Position numbers and translations under genes: made by a program | Part shown: piece by piece, positions 1 through 9,901 of the stretch | Position numbering within the stretch: the first letter of the stretch is position 1 | Layout of the letters: every line of letters begins with the position of its first letter | The notes under the pieces: generated by a model | Told to the model about the DNA's origin: nothing | The model's database searches: none | Seen by the model: the letters and a program-made list of their open reading frames with translations, nothing else | Source of the DNA: Hoplostethus atlanticus | Taxonomy: Eukaryota; Chordata; Actinopteri; Trachichthyiformes; Trachichthyidae | Length of the DNA: 64,000 nucleotides | Direction: 5' to 3' | Assembly: GCA_034670405.1 (NCBI GenBank) | Contig: JAXDDX010000001.1 | Location: forward strand, 4,878,501 to 4,942,500

Positions 1-30
<30 letters not shown>
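1..30. repeat. (GA)n microsatellite
   Basis: The window opens inside a pure GA dinucleotide run of about 30 bases. Its full length is unknown because it is cut by the window edge. Confidence 0.95.
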
Positions 31-33
<3 letters not shown>

Positions 34-1640
34 CAAAATAAGTTGAATATTTACTTCCTAACACTATTCAACATGTAGATTATATTCATTTAATAGCACA
101 TCAAAACGGATAACTTGAAATAAAAGTGACTACATATACGATTAGAACAGCTTAATGGTCTATTAAGCAAAAATACTGGATGACCAATAGCATCAGTCAA
201 ATGTAGTTTTCAGTAGCATGGGACCATGTCAGTAACAGGTATACCATCGGCTACTGTAACTCAGAGTGCACCTCCTTCCTTACCTGAGGAGCTGTCGCGA
301 GCCTGTGACACATTCATTTCCATTGCACGTTCAAGACTTGCGCGTTCAGAAGAAATTTCCCATCAATAAGTTTCTGAATGACAACTACATTTACAATATC
401 AGTGCGAAAATGTACTTCCCATTCCTACACCGAAGCAGTGGAGCTGTGAAGTACCCCGGGCTACAGCCGAGATGGATGGGTGGAGTTTAAAATATTATCG
501 GGTGAAGCTTGGTGTTGATGTAGCCTAACATTAAACTCTTAAGATATTGATTGTAGTTTATTGATTAGACTGAATGGGTATGGGGCGTCACTTTCCAGCC
601 AAACAGCATCCTCACTTCATGAAAACTCGCCTTGATGATGACATGAGCCTGACTTACATATGTGACAACGAAAATATCCATACTTTATAAAGGTAGGTTT
701 GACGTGAATTGAATTTTGATTTCGCGGAGACCTGTTAGTAGGCTACTGTGCATATATCTTAACAGGATTAATTAGATTTACTGACACTTGAGTCGGGCGT
801 ATTATGATGTTTCTTAAAACAGATTTTAAGAATATTATCCAATATACTCTGGCTAGCCTATGTTTAGAATTAGAGAAACATGCATTACGTTTTCTTGTGT
901 CATATTATCTACCAGTTGGCCTGACATCTACCAATTTCCGCATGTATAGCATAAAGTGGGGAGCTACGAAATATTTTCTATAACTAATATTACTCTTAAT
1001 CTCAATCACACGGCACCTGCTGTGCATATAGGTGACCATCAGCATGAACATCAGCAGTTACACATCTTTTGCCACCCGGTGGTGCTGTTGGACTAGCTTT
1101 CAGAGAAAGAGCGTGCAACGTGTCTACCCCTTGTGGGAAACTATTGAGCTACATTCAACATCATATCGTTACAAAACACCATGCTTCCAGTCGGAAATTT
1201 AAACGCAACAAACTGCTTTGCTAACTGTGTTCTAAATGAGACGTTCATATATACTCTATTTCCATCTGAGAAATATTGATTAGAGACTGATACTACTTGT
1301 TTAGGTAACTAAATTAGGTTAGATATGTGCAGCAAATTGTGAAAAACGTTAAAAGCTCGTTTTGTGTATTGAACATACTATGAGCTATCTCATATCACAG
1401 TCCGCACACGATTGACCAATCGGTGGACGCTATCTTGCTTGACCAATGAAACAAGAGTTTACTGATTTTTCAGTCATGAAGGAAAATGATCCCAGTGGTT
1501 TGTGATTTCCCAAATCTGAAAACTAAAATTATTGATCTCATTTGTTTAGCCGGATACGGATTTTGAAGATAATTTAAAACGGCTGGCAAGATATTAGCCT
1601 GTATTGAACCACAATACGAGTACGTACGAGGAATGAGGGG
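31..1640. other. Non-genic stretch, nothing recognised
   Basis: AT-rich sequence with only short open frames and no recognisable protein homology or RNA gene. On the minus strand a GT donor-like site near 285 follows a short open stretch, but that frame closes quickly, so no exon is called. Confidence 0.5.
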
Positions 1641-1689
1641 GGCGAATCTCGAATGGTTGATTTAAATGTTAGTAAGCCCCGCCTTCGGA

Positions 1690-1900
1690 TTGCCATTGGG
1701 TTTGCACGAATTGGATACAAAGTAGACGTTTGTCGCCATTCGGGCCATTGTTATTGGTCCATATTGGGAGGCCCGCCCTCCCGTGAACCAACGTCAACAA
1801 ATCGAACGAGGCTCTTCAGACGTCTTTACACAGTGACTCGCGATTGGCAGATGAAGTTTTGAAAACGTTAAACGGTTTTCAGCGCGTCAATACTGTGTGC
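1690..1900 (+). promoter_or_regulatory. Candidate INCENP cell-cycle promoter (CCAAT boxes plus CHR-like site)
   Basis: Five ATTGG pentamers (inverted CCAAT boxes) lie at 1695, 1710, 1753, 1763 and 1843, with a GC-rich block near 1770-1780 and a TTTGAA CHR-like hexamer at 1858-1863. NF-Y CCAAT boxes with a CHR element are the established signature of G2/M genes, the class INCENP belongs to. The first recognisable INCENP exon starts 2 kb downstream. No transcription start can be seen directly, so the link to INCENP is inference. Confidence 0.35.
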
Positions 1901-2816
1901 AGGAAAGGAAAGAGGTGTTCTGTGGATAGGCTGTACACATGAGCGCCAGAGGAAAGTAGACAATTATTTTATTTTAGGAAGTCTTTTTAAAGTCAGCATG
2001 CAATAGATAACTGTTAACGTTAGTGCAACAGCAACCACCGGATTCACTCTCAAGAAACTTGGATAACAAAGGTAGTGATGGCGAAGCACTGAAGCATTCC
2101 AGCCAAATGGGTTGAAAATGAGTTCATTTCTCGAGGCTTCAAGGCTCTACGGCCACCTGCTGGTCTAAAGAAATTAGAGCAGGCAAGACTGGCAGCACAG
2201 CGATGTGTGCAAAGCATGGGCCACTAAAGGCCAATGAATTAAACCGCTGATGTAATCAACTTTTAAAAAATAAAATTACTGCATAATGTATATATTCATA
2301 TTATGCTATAAAACCATAAATGAACAAAAATCATCGGTTCATCATTTAGTTTGGTGGCAAAGCGTGTAGCTGTACCGCTCATAGTGCGCTTCAGTAGACA
2401 TGGCAATCATGGGTTCCAATCTGGCATGTGAATAAAATGTTACTTATTTATGATGCAGCATATCATTATATGGCTTGTTATTATAATGCTATGATTAGTA
2501 AAGGGACAAATGTACCAGTTGTATAGTCCATTGGTGTAATTATCAGTACGATAAGATTTAAATATAGCTACAGAAGGACAAGGCAACCCACGAATTATGG
2601 GGGCATTAAACATTAAGGAGTAGCTAGTAAAAACAATGACTATAGCCAACTAACTAGCGGTACTCATCGATTTCTGGTATTCTGTATTTCTTGATATTTT
2701 ATGGTTGACTATGTACCTGGGTAACATTAGCTCTATTCAAATCTTAACGGTTTTCCAATGCTGCAATTGCGAATGGTCGTCCGAGACATTTGGTAATTAG
2801 GTCAGAGTAACTTGAT

Positions 2817-3640
2817 AGTTTTAAATCTGGTCTTTGTTAGGTTAACTAATGCTAGTTAGTGAGTAAGCAGTGTCATGACATTATAATTCCTTAGTCTTCT
2901 CACTCAACATTGCAGTGCCAACGAAACGAATTAACTCAAAATTAGATGTGACTTGTTGATGCTGATTCTGGCATCCGTAATGTCTGTTTGATGTAAGTTA
3001 ATTGGTTAATTGCTTGCCGTTCATCCATTGAAAACTGCTATGGGGATATAGAATTTGCATTTCTGAGACTGTTTTGTTGTGTAATTTTCTTATTATTGCT
3101 GATAACTGTCCAAATGTAGGTGACGTCACGTCAATATTTCCAGCTCAGCTACAGTGGGGTTTGATAGTAATTTTGATAGAAGTTTCAGCTGTCTAAAACA
3201 TCACTGGTAAACCTAGGTTTTGGTCTCATTGACTTAGTATCAAAGAGTCCTTCTTTCTAGACCGATGTTCAACAATCATACAGGGGGAAATCCATTTTAG
3301 AAGATGAAGACACACCAATTTCAATATTGACAGTAGCCTCAATAGACCATGGGCCTGTTCCACACAGCAGAGATTCATTTTGAAAGCCTGGTTTGAGTTA
3401 ACCTAACAAGTCAATCGGGGATAAAGCTGTTCCACTAAGCCAAATTCAAGCTACCGTGATCTGGCTAATCCAAGCCAGGTTCAAGCAATCCAGATAGTTA
3501 CGCAACTCAGCTTGAACTATGTTGAGCTTGCTTTGTGGAACCGAAAAATCTGAAAATGAGCCAGACTAAGTGAAATAAGCCTGGCTAAAGTGATAAGCTC
3601 GCTTTGTGGAACACCCCCCAGAATGCATTGCAGCCACAAC
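2817..3640 (+). repeat. Paralogous segment containing an empty transposon target site
   Basis: This stretch matches the two flanks of the CACTG transposon taken together: 5972-6004 on the left and 13734-14120 on the right. Shared landmarks include 'tttaaatctggtcttt', 'taatgctagttag', 'cattccttag'-like text and 'cagtagcctcaatagacca'. The TA at 2847-2848 is the unoccupied counterpart of the transposon's TA target duplication. It also carries its own small insertion at 3351-3619 that the other copy lacks. The segment is either a local duplication inside the INCENP locus or two copies of an older interspersed repeat. Confidence 0.75.
3351..3619. mobile_element. Small inverted-repeat element (MITE)
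   Basis: A 269-bp insertion relative to the paralogous copy near 14085. The ends are inverted repeats: GGGCCTGTTCCACA at the left and, read on the opposite strand at the right, GGGGGGTGTTCCACA, each followed by an AGC-type continuation. No coding capacity. The superfamily is not certain because the target duplication is unclear. Confidence 0.65.
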
Positions 3641-4293
3641 ATGTTTTGAGTAAAGGAAGTGGCCACCATCACAGACACTTAATGTTCCAACAGTAGTTGG
3701 ATAGTTTGGGAACAGTGTAGGGAAAATATATTGTGTTATGTGACCAGCACTTCTTGGCTGTACTTAGCATTTTAAGACAAGTACGTTTTTCTTGCCCTCT
3801 GTCCATATGACCCATAGAATATACCATGTACCCATAGAAATGTGTCTGGTACAAGGAAAGATCCTTGCTTTGCTTTAATAATGTAACTCAGTCTGTCTTG
3901 CCTTAACAGTGCACTCTGTATTCTCATCTATACGGTTGCTCATGCAAATGTTTGATGGCAAAATACAAGAATTCACCAGTGAAATTGATAATGTACACAT
4001 GGTCTGGCTCGAAGAGATCCAACAAGAGGCCAACCGCATGTTCTCAAGGTAGGCTTGAAATAAAATCAGAAAAAGTCTACCTGTCGGCATAGATTTGTCT
4101 ACAAGCTATTTGCTTAAGTAACTTTTTTCCTTCTTCTTCAGTGATTTTAGTGCAGAGCCAGAATTGATGCCAAAGACTCCATCCCAGAAAAAGGGCAGTC
4201 GCAGGAAGCGTGTATCTTTGGGACGTCAGGAAGAAAATCAAGCCAGACGACGGTTTGTTACTTTTGTTATTTTATTTTTTTTAATTTTTTTAA

Positions 4294-4317
4294 GAGCTCT
4301 GTTTACAAACAGAGCTC
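4294..4317. repeat. Perfect short hairpin in an INCENP intron
   Basis: Two perfect 11-base inverted arms (GAGCTCTGTTT and its complement) flank a two-base spacer, just after a T-rich tract between INCENP exons 3 and 4. No function can be read from it. Confidence 0.8.
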
Positions 4318-5152
4318 GTCTTCAAACTTGTGAAGTGCTTAATATTTCATGTGGTCACATTGCAAATAAACTGATTTCCTATCCAGGTTTTCAAATGGAA
4401 AGCGCAGCAACCTGCGTGGCTCCTCTGTGAAAACACTGAACTTCATCGCTGAAGATGAAAACATTCCTGAGGCTTCCACCTCAGAGGTCTTCACCGAAAA
4501 GCCCAAACGCACCCGCAGAAACAAACAAACCCTGCCTGAGGAGGCAATGGGTGCAGGACAACCTTCACTTAGCACCCCTAAAACTGAACAGAAAAAGATG
4601 GTAGAGGAGGAGGAGGAGGCTGACAGAGCATGGCGAACAATGCCGTGACCGAGAAGGAGCTGGACAGTTCTCCTCTACAGTCATCATGCACGGCAAATTC
4701 TCCACCTAAGATTCCCTCACCTGAGATTGTAGTGAATGTCTCTGCTGAAGAACGCTTGTCTGCCGAGATGGCCAAGAAGCCAGAGCCCTCTCCTGGCCGT
4801 ACGGCTACTAAAATTGCAATAGCTGGCTCACGGCGGAGCTCTGTGCGGCACTCCCTCAAGCTGCGGCACTCCCTGGCAGGACTGCGCCACAGCATGACAC
4901 AGGAGTCCATTCGCCGGGCCTCAAGGCGTTCCTTACTGAAGAAGAAGGCTCGACTGGGCAACTCCAGCTGTAGCAGTAACGCCAGTGGTGAGTAATTAGC
5001 CTCATTTGGTGGAACATTGCTTAAAATGTGATACATTTGATGGGAGTTTGTTTGCAAGGTTCACACAATAAATTGAGCAAGCAACCAATATATACATTTT
5101 TGGCTAATGCATTTTAAATTTCCATTGTAGATGACAATTACATGGAAACTGA

Positions 5153-5732
5153 TGTCTAGTGGTGAGAACAGCTCAATAAAGCTATAACACAATATATGTC
5201 TTAAGAATATTTAATAAAACAAAAAGAGAAATACTTATAAGTAGGCACAATACCTTTTGCAACCAAGAGGGTTGTTCCGGGTAGAGAGCGAGAGCAGGTT
5301 ACATCAGTCAAGCTTTATATACCTTTTCTAATATGCTAAGCCACATGACTAAAACTATCTCTTTCACAGTTCAAGTCAGTTTAATGAGGACAAAGGAATC
5401 ATACAGTGCACAGACACCTGGCAGAAAAGAAATACTTTCTATCATAGTTAGAACATCCTGCTCTAACTCCCTACGACTCGTCCTGCGCTCCCAGGAACTG
5501 CTTGTGTCCTTGGCATTTCCAACAAAACCATCTTTCATAACAATGCAACAGTTGTAATAAACTTCCAGCTAATAATCATGGGAAAAGAGGAAACATATAC
5601 TAAAGAGGAAACATATACTTCCCTCAGCTCAGTAGTTTTCTACTGGCCGTGACTATACTTCTGCATATATTTTATTGCAGTTTATACTTCAAGCACATTA
5701 TAAGCACACTTACATTATTGTTTTCCATAACA
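5153..5732 (-). mobile_element. ERV long terminal repeat (3' LTR, minus strand) inserted in INCENP exon 5
   Basis: Read on the minus strand it starts TGTTATGG and ends CTAGACA, so it has canonical TG...CA ends. A polypurine tract (AAAGGGGGGAG) abuts its 5' end at 5733-5744, which marks it as the 3' LTR of a minus-strand provirus. The far end abuts INCENP exon 5 at CTGA (5149-5152). Its first 142 bases match 17838-17979 with about three differences, so the element is fairly young. Confidence 0.85.
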
Positions 5733-5880
5733 CTCCCCCCTTTGATCATATAAATGATAAATGATCACAGAGAAATAATGATGTAAGTCCTGTCATGCCC
5801 CACATATGTTAATCAATCCCTCAGTTATGTTGATTAATCTCATTAAACATTAGAATCATCAGTTAGAACAGGAACATGGA
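5733..5880 (-). mobile_element. Short internal remnant of the same ERV
   Basis: About 150 bases upstream of the LTR on the minus strand, beginning with the polypurine tract. No reading frame is recognisable. It stops abruptly where INCENP exon 5 sequence resumes (ACATGGAAACTGATG at 5881, a 15-base match to 5140-5154), without an LTR end or a clean target duplication. Confidence 0.55.
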
Positions 5881-6144
5881 ACATGGAAACTGATGGGGAG
5901 GAAGTTGGAGAGAATGGAGAGGCGTGAATGATATTTATTTGATAACAATGATTAACTATATAGTTACTCACCAGTTTTAAATCTGGTCTTTGTGAGCTTA
6001 ACTACACTGTAAACCCCAACTTGTTGTTTCAACTTAAATATTTGAGTGACCAGGCTGCCTTAAAATTGTATGTCAAGACAACAAAAACAATAAGTTAACT
6101 CAACAAAATTTTGCCATTTGATTCAACTCCAACTTCGTTCAATA

Positions 6145-6435
6145 TTACTTGAAATCTTTAGTTGACTTAACTTAACCTCCAGTCAATATTACTTACATTT
6201 ATTAGTTGATTAAACTTCAATAACATTTTGTTACTTAAATTTCTTAGTTGGTTTAACTGCAACACTAGTCAGTTGTACTTAAATTTATCAATTGATTAAA
6301 TTTAAACCCCTATCAAGAGTACTTCAATTTATTAGTTGATTTAACTGTAATACTAGCCAGTTGTACTTAAATTTACCAGTTGCTTAAATTTAAACCCCAT
6401 CAAGATTACTTACATTTTCTAGTTGATTTAATTTG
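6145..6435. repeat. Subterminal tandem repeats of the CACTG transposon
   Basis: About seven diverged units of roughly 42 bp, each built around 'acttaaattt..ttagttgattta', spaced 40-45 bp apart. Subterminal repeats of this kind are transposase-binding arrays in CACTA elements; binding here is inferred from position only. Confidence 0.75.
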
Positions 6436-7261
6436 TATTTTAGTTAACCTCTAACCTCTATACATTTCAGATTTGCACAGTACCTATAAAGATTTAATGA
6501 TATACATTCATCTGGATGCTTACATCAAATTTCATACTGGCTTGCTAAGCAATTTTCAACAGAATAAATGACTAGTCTTCACCCCAGACATTTAATACAA
6601 CTTAACGACTATCACTGCCCAACATTTTTTAAATTTTTACTGAAGATGAGCAAAGACTTTAGGAACCACAAACACTGTGATGCAACTCCAACCTGTTTAA
6701 TAACATTCAGACATTACATCACGCATTACATCCTGGCACACTGAGGATGCACTGAGGAGTCCCTCAGTGGAAGTGATGTCTGGCTGAACAGGAGTCCCCA
6801 TTACTCTTTGTAATAAAAGTAGAAAGTTAAGACTACCAACAAATATCATCAAATTGGAAAATCTGTACTGGAAAGCTTTTTTTTTTTTTTTTCTGCCTAA
6901 ATTCTTTAAATGACAATCAACAATTATTTTACTTATTATCAGTACACTGGGCAGAGATACTCACTCATACTGGCCTAATAATTAATGTGTTATTTAATGC
7001 ATCTAATTTAGGTATCAATCCTAAAAAACATTCTTCCAATCAATTTTAAAACTGACAATTGAGTGACTACAGATTTTGCAGTGTGATGATATCTTTGTGT
7101 CAACATGAAAAATGAACAGATTTGTAGGCATTCAACAATTTGCAGTTACAAATAGTGCATCAAAACTTGAAAACTAAAAATATATTTTCAGTTGTAAATG
7201 TCAACAGTAACACAGAAGTGCCGCCCCCCCCGCCGCCCCCCCCGCAAACTCTGCTTTAAGC

Positions 7262-9453
7262 TTACATGGTCTTTCTCAAGAGTCTGTTTCTCAAGCCATG
7301 AACCAATGCAGAGCATTGCCCTCCACCAATGCCCATGAGCACCTTCTGCATGACTTCAAATGTGTACCTAAGGCACCTGGGATAGTCAATGTTGAGTGTG
7401 AAGAGGAGACCCATCAGTACTGCCACAGCTCTTGGAAAATCACAGAGGGATGGAGAGATGATTTGTTCCTCAAGGACCACTGCAACATCAAGAAGATTAT
7501 CACTCTCTGTCACCATGAGGATGCCAACTGCCATTCCTTTGGTCATGTCCTCCTCAGCATCTGTGGCCTACACAAAGTGGACAAAAATGTGATATAGACT
7601 TTCCTTCAACAGAAACTTTCCGTTAACAGAAACTAATATAGAAAATAGGAAATAAAATATACCTGCACAGTCTTATAAAATTTGGACACATCTTCTTTGA
7701 GGTAGTGGGGGAGCCCCATCAAGACGACTGCCCTTTTCCACTGGTTGGAACTCTGTAAAAATAAGACACAATACCTAACCAATGGAACATCTTCAGCCAG
7801 ATAACATCAGAATACAGTTCTGAGTGGTGCTACATTCTACTCATGTCTGCATATTTGTTCAGTCCAGAAATAAGCAATATGTTGGGAAAAGGTGGATATT
7901 GGACTAGAATTAAATAAATAACTCTTTCCTTAACAAGGTATGCAATTAGCAGCCTAGGTCAAAGTGAGGGTCAACAAGGGTTTTTTGGAACCATTGTTCC
8001 ACGTTCTATAACAAATTAAATAGACCTCCATCGGGTTTTGGACTAGATAGACCTAGTTTTGAGTAAGAAAAATGCATTAGAATTGTTGATTTCATTGGCT
8101 TTGCGTTAAGTTAAGCACACTTACATCATTATCCAGTGTCTTCAAAAGCTTGTTCAGCTCCACCAGACCACTCCTGGCTCTGTATATCTCAAGGAACCTT
8201 GGCAGATACTTGTCAAGTCCAGCGAAGAGGGATCCTTTCAGGTCAACAGAGGTAAGGCGAGCATACTCTGCTTCAATCTACAGTAGGCAGAAAACAAGCA
8301 AAGAAGGAAGCCAAGGGATTGGCTGTAAATTCAACGCCTCGGGTACATTACTGTTGCAGAAAACATTTTTCAATCAATCTATTTTTTACAGTCAGTATAT
8401 CATATTCTTCATGACTGGTGATATTAACCTTTTTTTGTATAAAATCTCTCGCAATTCTCAATCAATCTCCAATCTGATCCTCCTCACCTCATCCGAAATA
8501 GAGAAACACTTTACCTGACGTTCAAAGAACAGTGCTGGCCATCGAGCTTTGATGTCAGCCACAAGTGGCTCATCCTCCACAATCTCTTTTCTCCGTATAG
8601 GGAAGGTGCTGGTCATCATCTCTTGAATTTGCTGCCAATCAACTTTCCTCTTCTTCATTTCGGTAACCATCGCTGTTCTTTCCTCATTGAGGGATCTGTG
8701 TGTTTTTCCTTCAGGGATGTCTGGCAGGAAATTGACTTCTGATTTTCTGGCCCTCTTAAGTTTTCTTGTCCCAGGTGAACTTGATGTACGAGAGTTGATC
8801 TTGAGCTCTGGGCATCCAGCCACTCATAGCTTTTGTCTGAAGTTACCCATTTTAAACTTTAAACTAAATTTCCAACAGTACCACCCGCTGACAGAGCCTG
8901 GTTCCCTCAGACATGGATGCTTGTTGATGAGAGCTTGTGCCACCAAGTCATATTCCTCACGTGTTGGGTATGGGTTATGGACATAAATGGCTTCTGCTAT
9001 TTTATCCAAAATGTCTGATTTCATGTCTTTGGACATGTCAAGAAGGGTTCCATCTTTATGGAAGGCTTCATTTCCTTGCTTCAATTTTAGCTCCACGTCA
9101 AATGAAAAAAAAGGGATGTCAAATGGCTGAGGCAGCTGACGAGGATGCCTGGCAGTGGGGCTGTCTTCAGGGGATGAGGATAGGCTTGCAGTGTCCAAGG
9201 TTGAGTCTGTATGACAGGATTCAAGAGGCTTACTGTATACTTTCAAAGTCACTTTATCTTTAGGTAGCTCTGACATGCTACTCAAGTTGCAAAGCTCATT
9301 GTCGAACTCTGGATCTTGAAATTGCACCACCAAGTCCCCTTCCAATCCAAGCTTGTTCTTCAGCATCAAGTGTAGGCCATCAACAGTCTCTGGCATGTTG
9401 TCAATGGTGACCCTCCGAATGTCCTCTTGGCTAAGGATGATGCGCAGCAACAT
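7262..9453 (-). pseudogene. SAMD3-like gene (transposon passenger), one in-frame stop
   Basis: Four exons on the minus strand: 8515-9453, 8125-8277, 7663-7752 and 7262-7567, all phase 0 with GT-AG borders, about 495 codons. The first ATG is at 9453, just after a T-rich acceptor. The N-terminus resembles a PB1-like domain (LLRIILSQEDIRRVTID). The rest carries hallmarks of the fish multicopy 'sterile alpha motif domain-containing protein 3-like' family: YPTREEYDLVAQALI, PGSVSGWYCWK, the ARWPALFFERQ stretch and VGILMVTESD. A TGA at 8824-8826 interrupts the otherwise continuous frame between FRQK and AGCPEL; it is explained by a single CGA to TGA change. The gene lies wholly inside the CACTG transposon, downstream of its transposase. 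Function is not established; a role in transposition is only a possibility. Confidence 0.8.
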
Positions 9454-9901
9454 GGTGACTCCCAACTAAAAAAAAAAAGAAAAAAAAGAAAATTCAGTTA
9501 TAAGCATAGTAATGTCATGATCACATATCATACCACATAGAACCTCCCCCGTATGACTATCACACCAGTAACTTCAACAGATTTGAATCAATTTGCCAAT
9601 CAACCTTGGCAGAAGGAGAGTGCAGTGGGGTGAGGCCCTGCAAGGTGTTGCATTTTTGTTCTTGTCATAGACTATTGATTTAACTTTAAAGAAGGTTACT
9701 TCCATTTTGTTTCATTTTTTTCAAAACAATGGTAGTGAAAGGATGAGCTATAGAAAACAATAGAAAATAAGGTAGTGTTGTAATGAAACAAAGGCTTCAG
9801 AGTTAGTTCAGGGTTAATGCACAATTAATTATAAAGGGACATCACTGACTGTCCCTGCCATTATTACTTGAATTATCCTGACAATCAGCAAAATGATTAC
9901 C

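Noticed and set aside
266..490. 74-codon plus-strand frame, and a GT donor-like site on the opposite strand
   Set aside because: No ATG start, no recognisable protein and no supporting splice partner; the opposite-strand frame closes at a stop within about 100 bases.
4578..5057. 159-codon minus-strand frame
   Set aside because: It is the antisense shadow of INCENP exon 4, whose protein is recognisable on the plus strand.
6145..6435. Possible CRISPR array
   Set aside because: Units are diverged, have no unique spacers, and the genome is a vertebrate's; these are transposon subterminal repeats.
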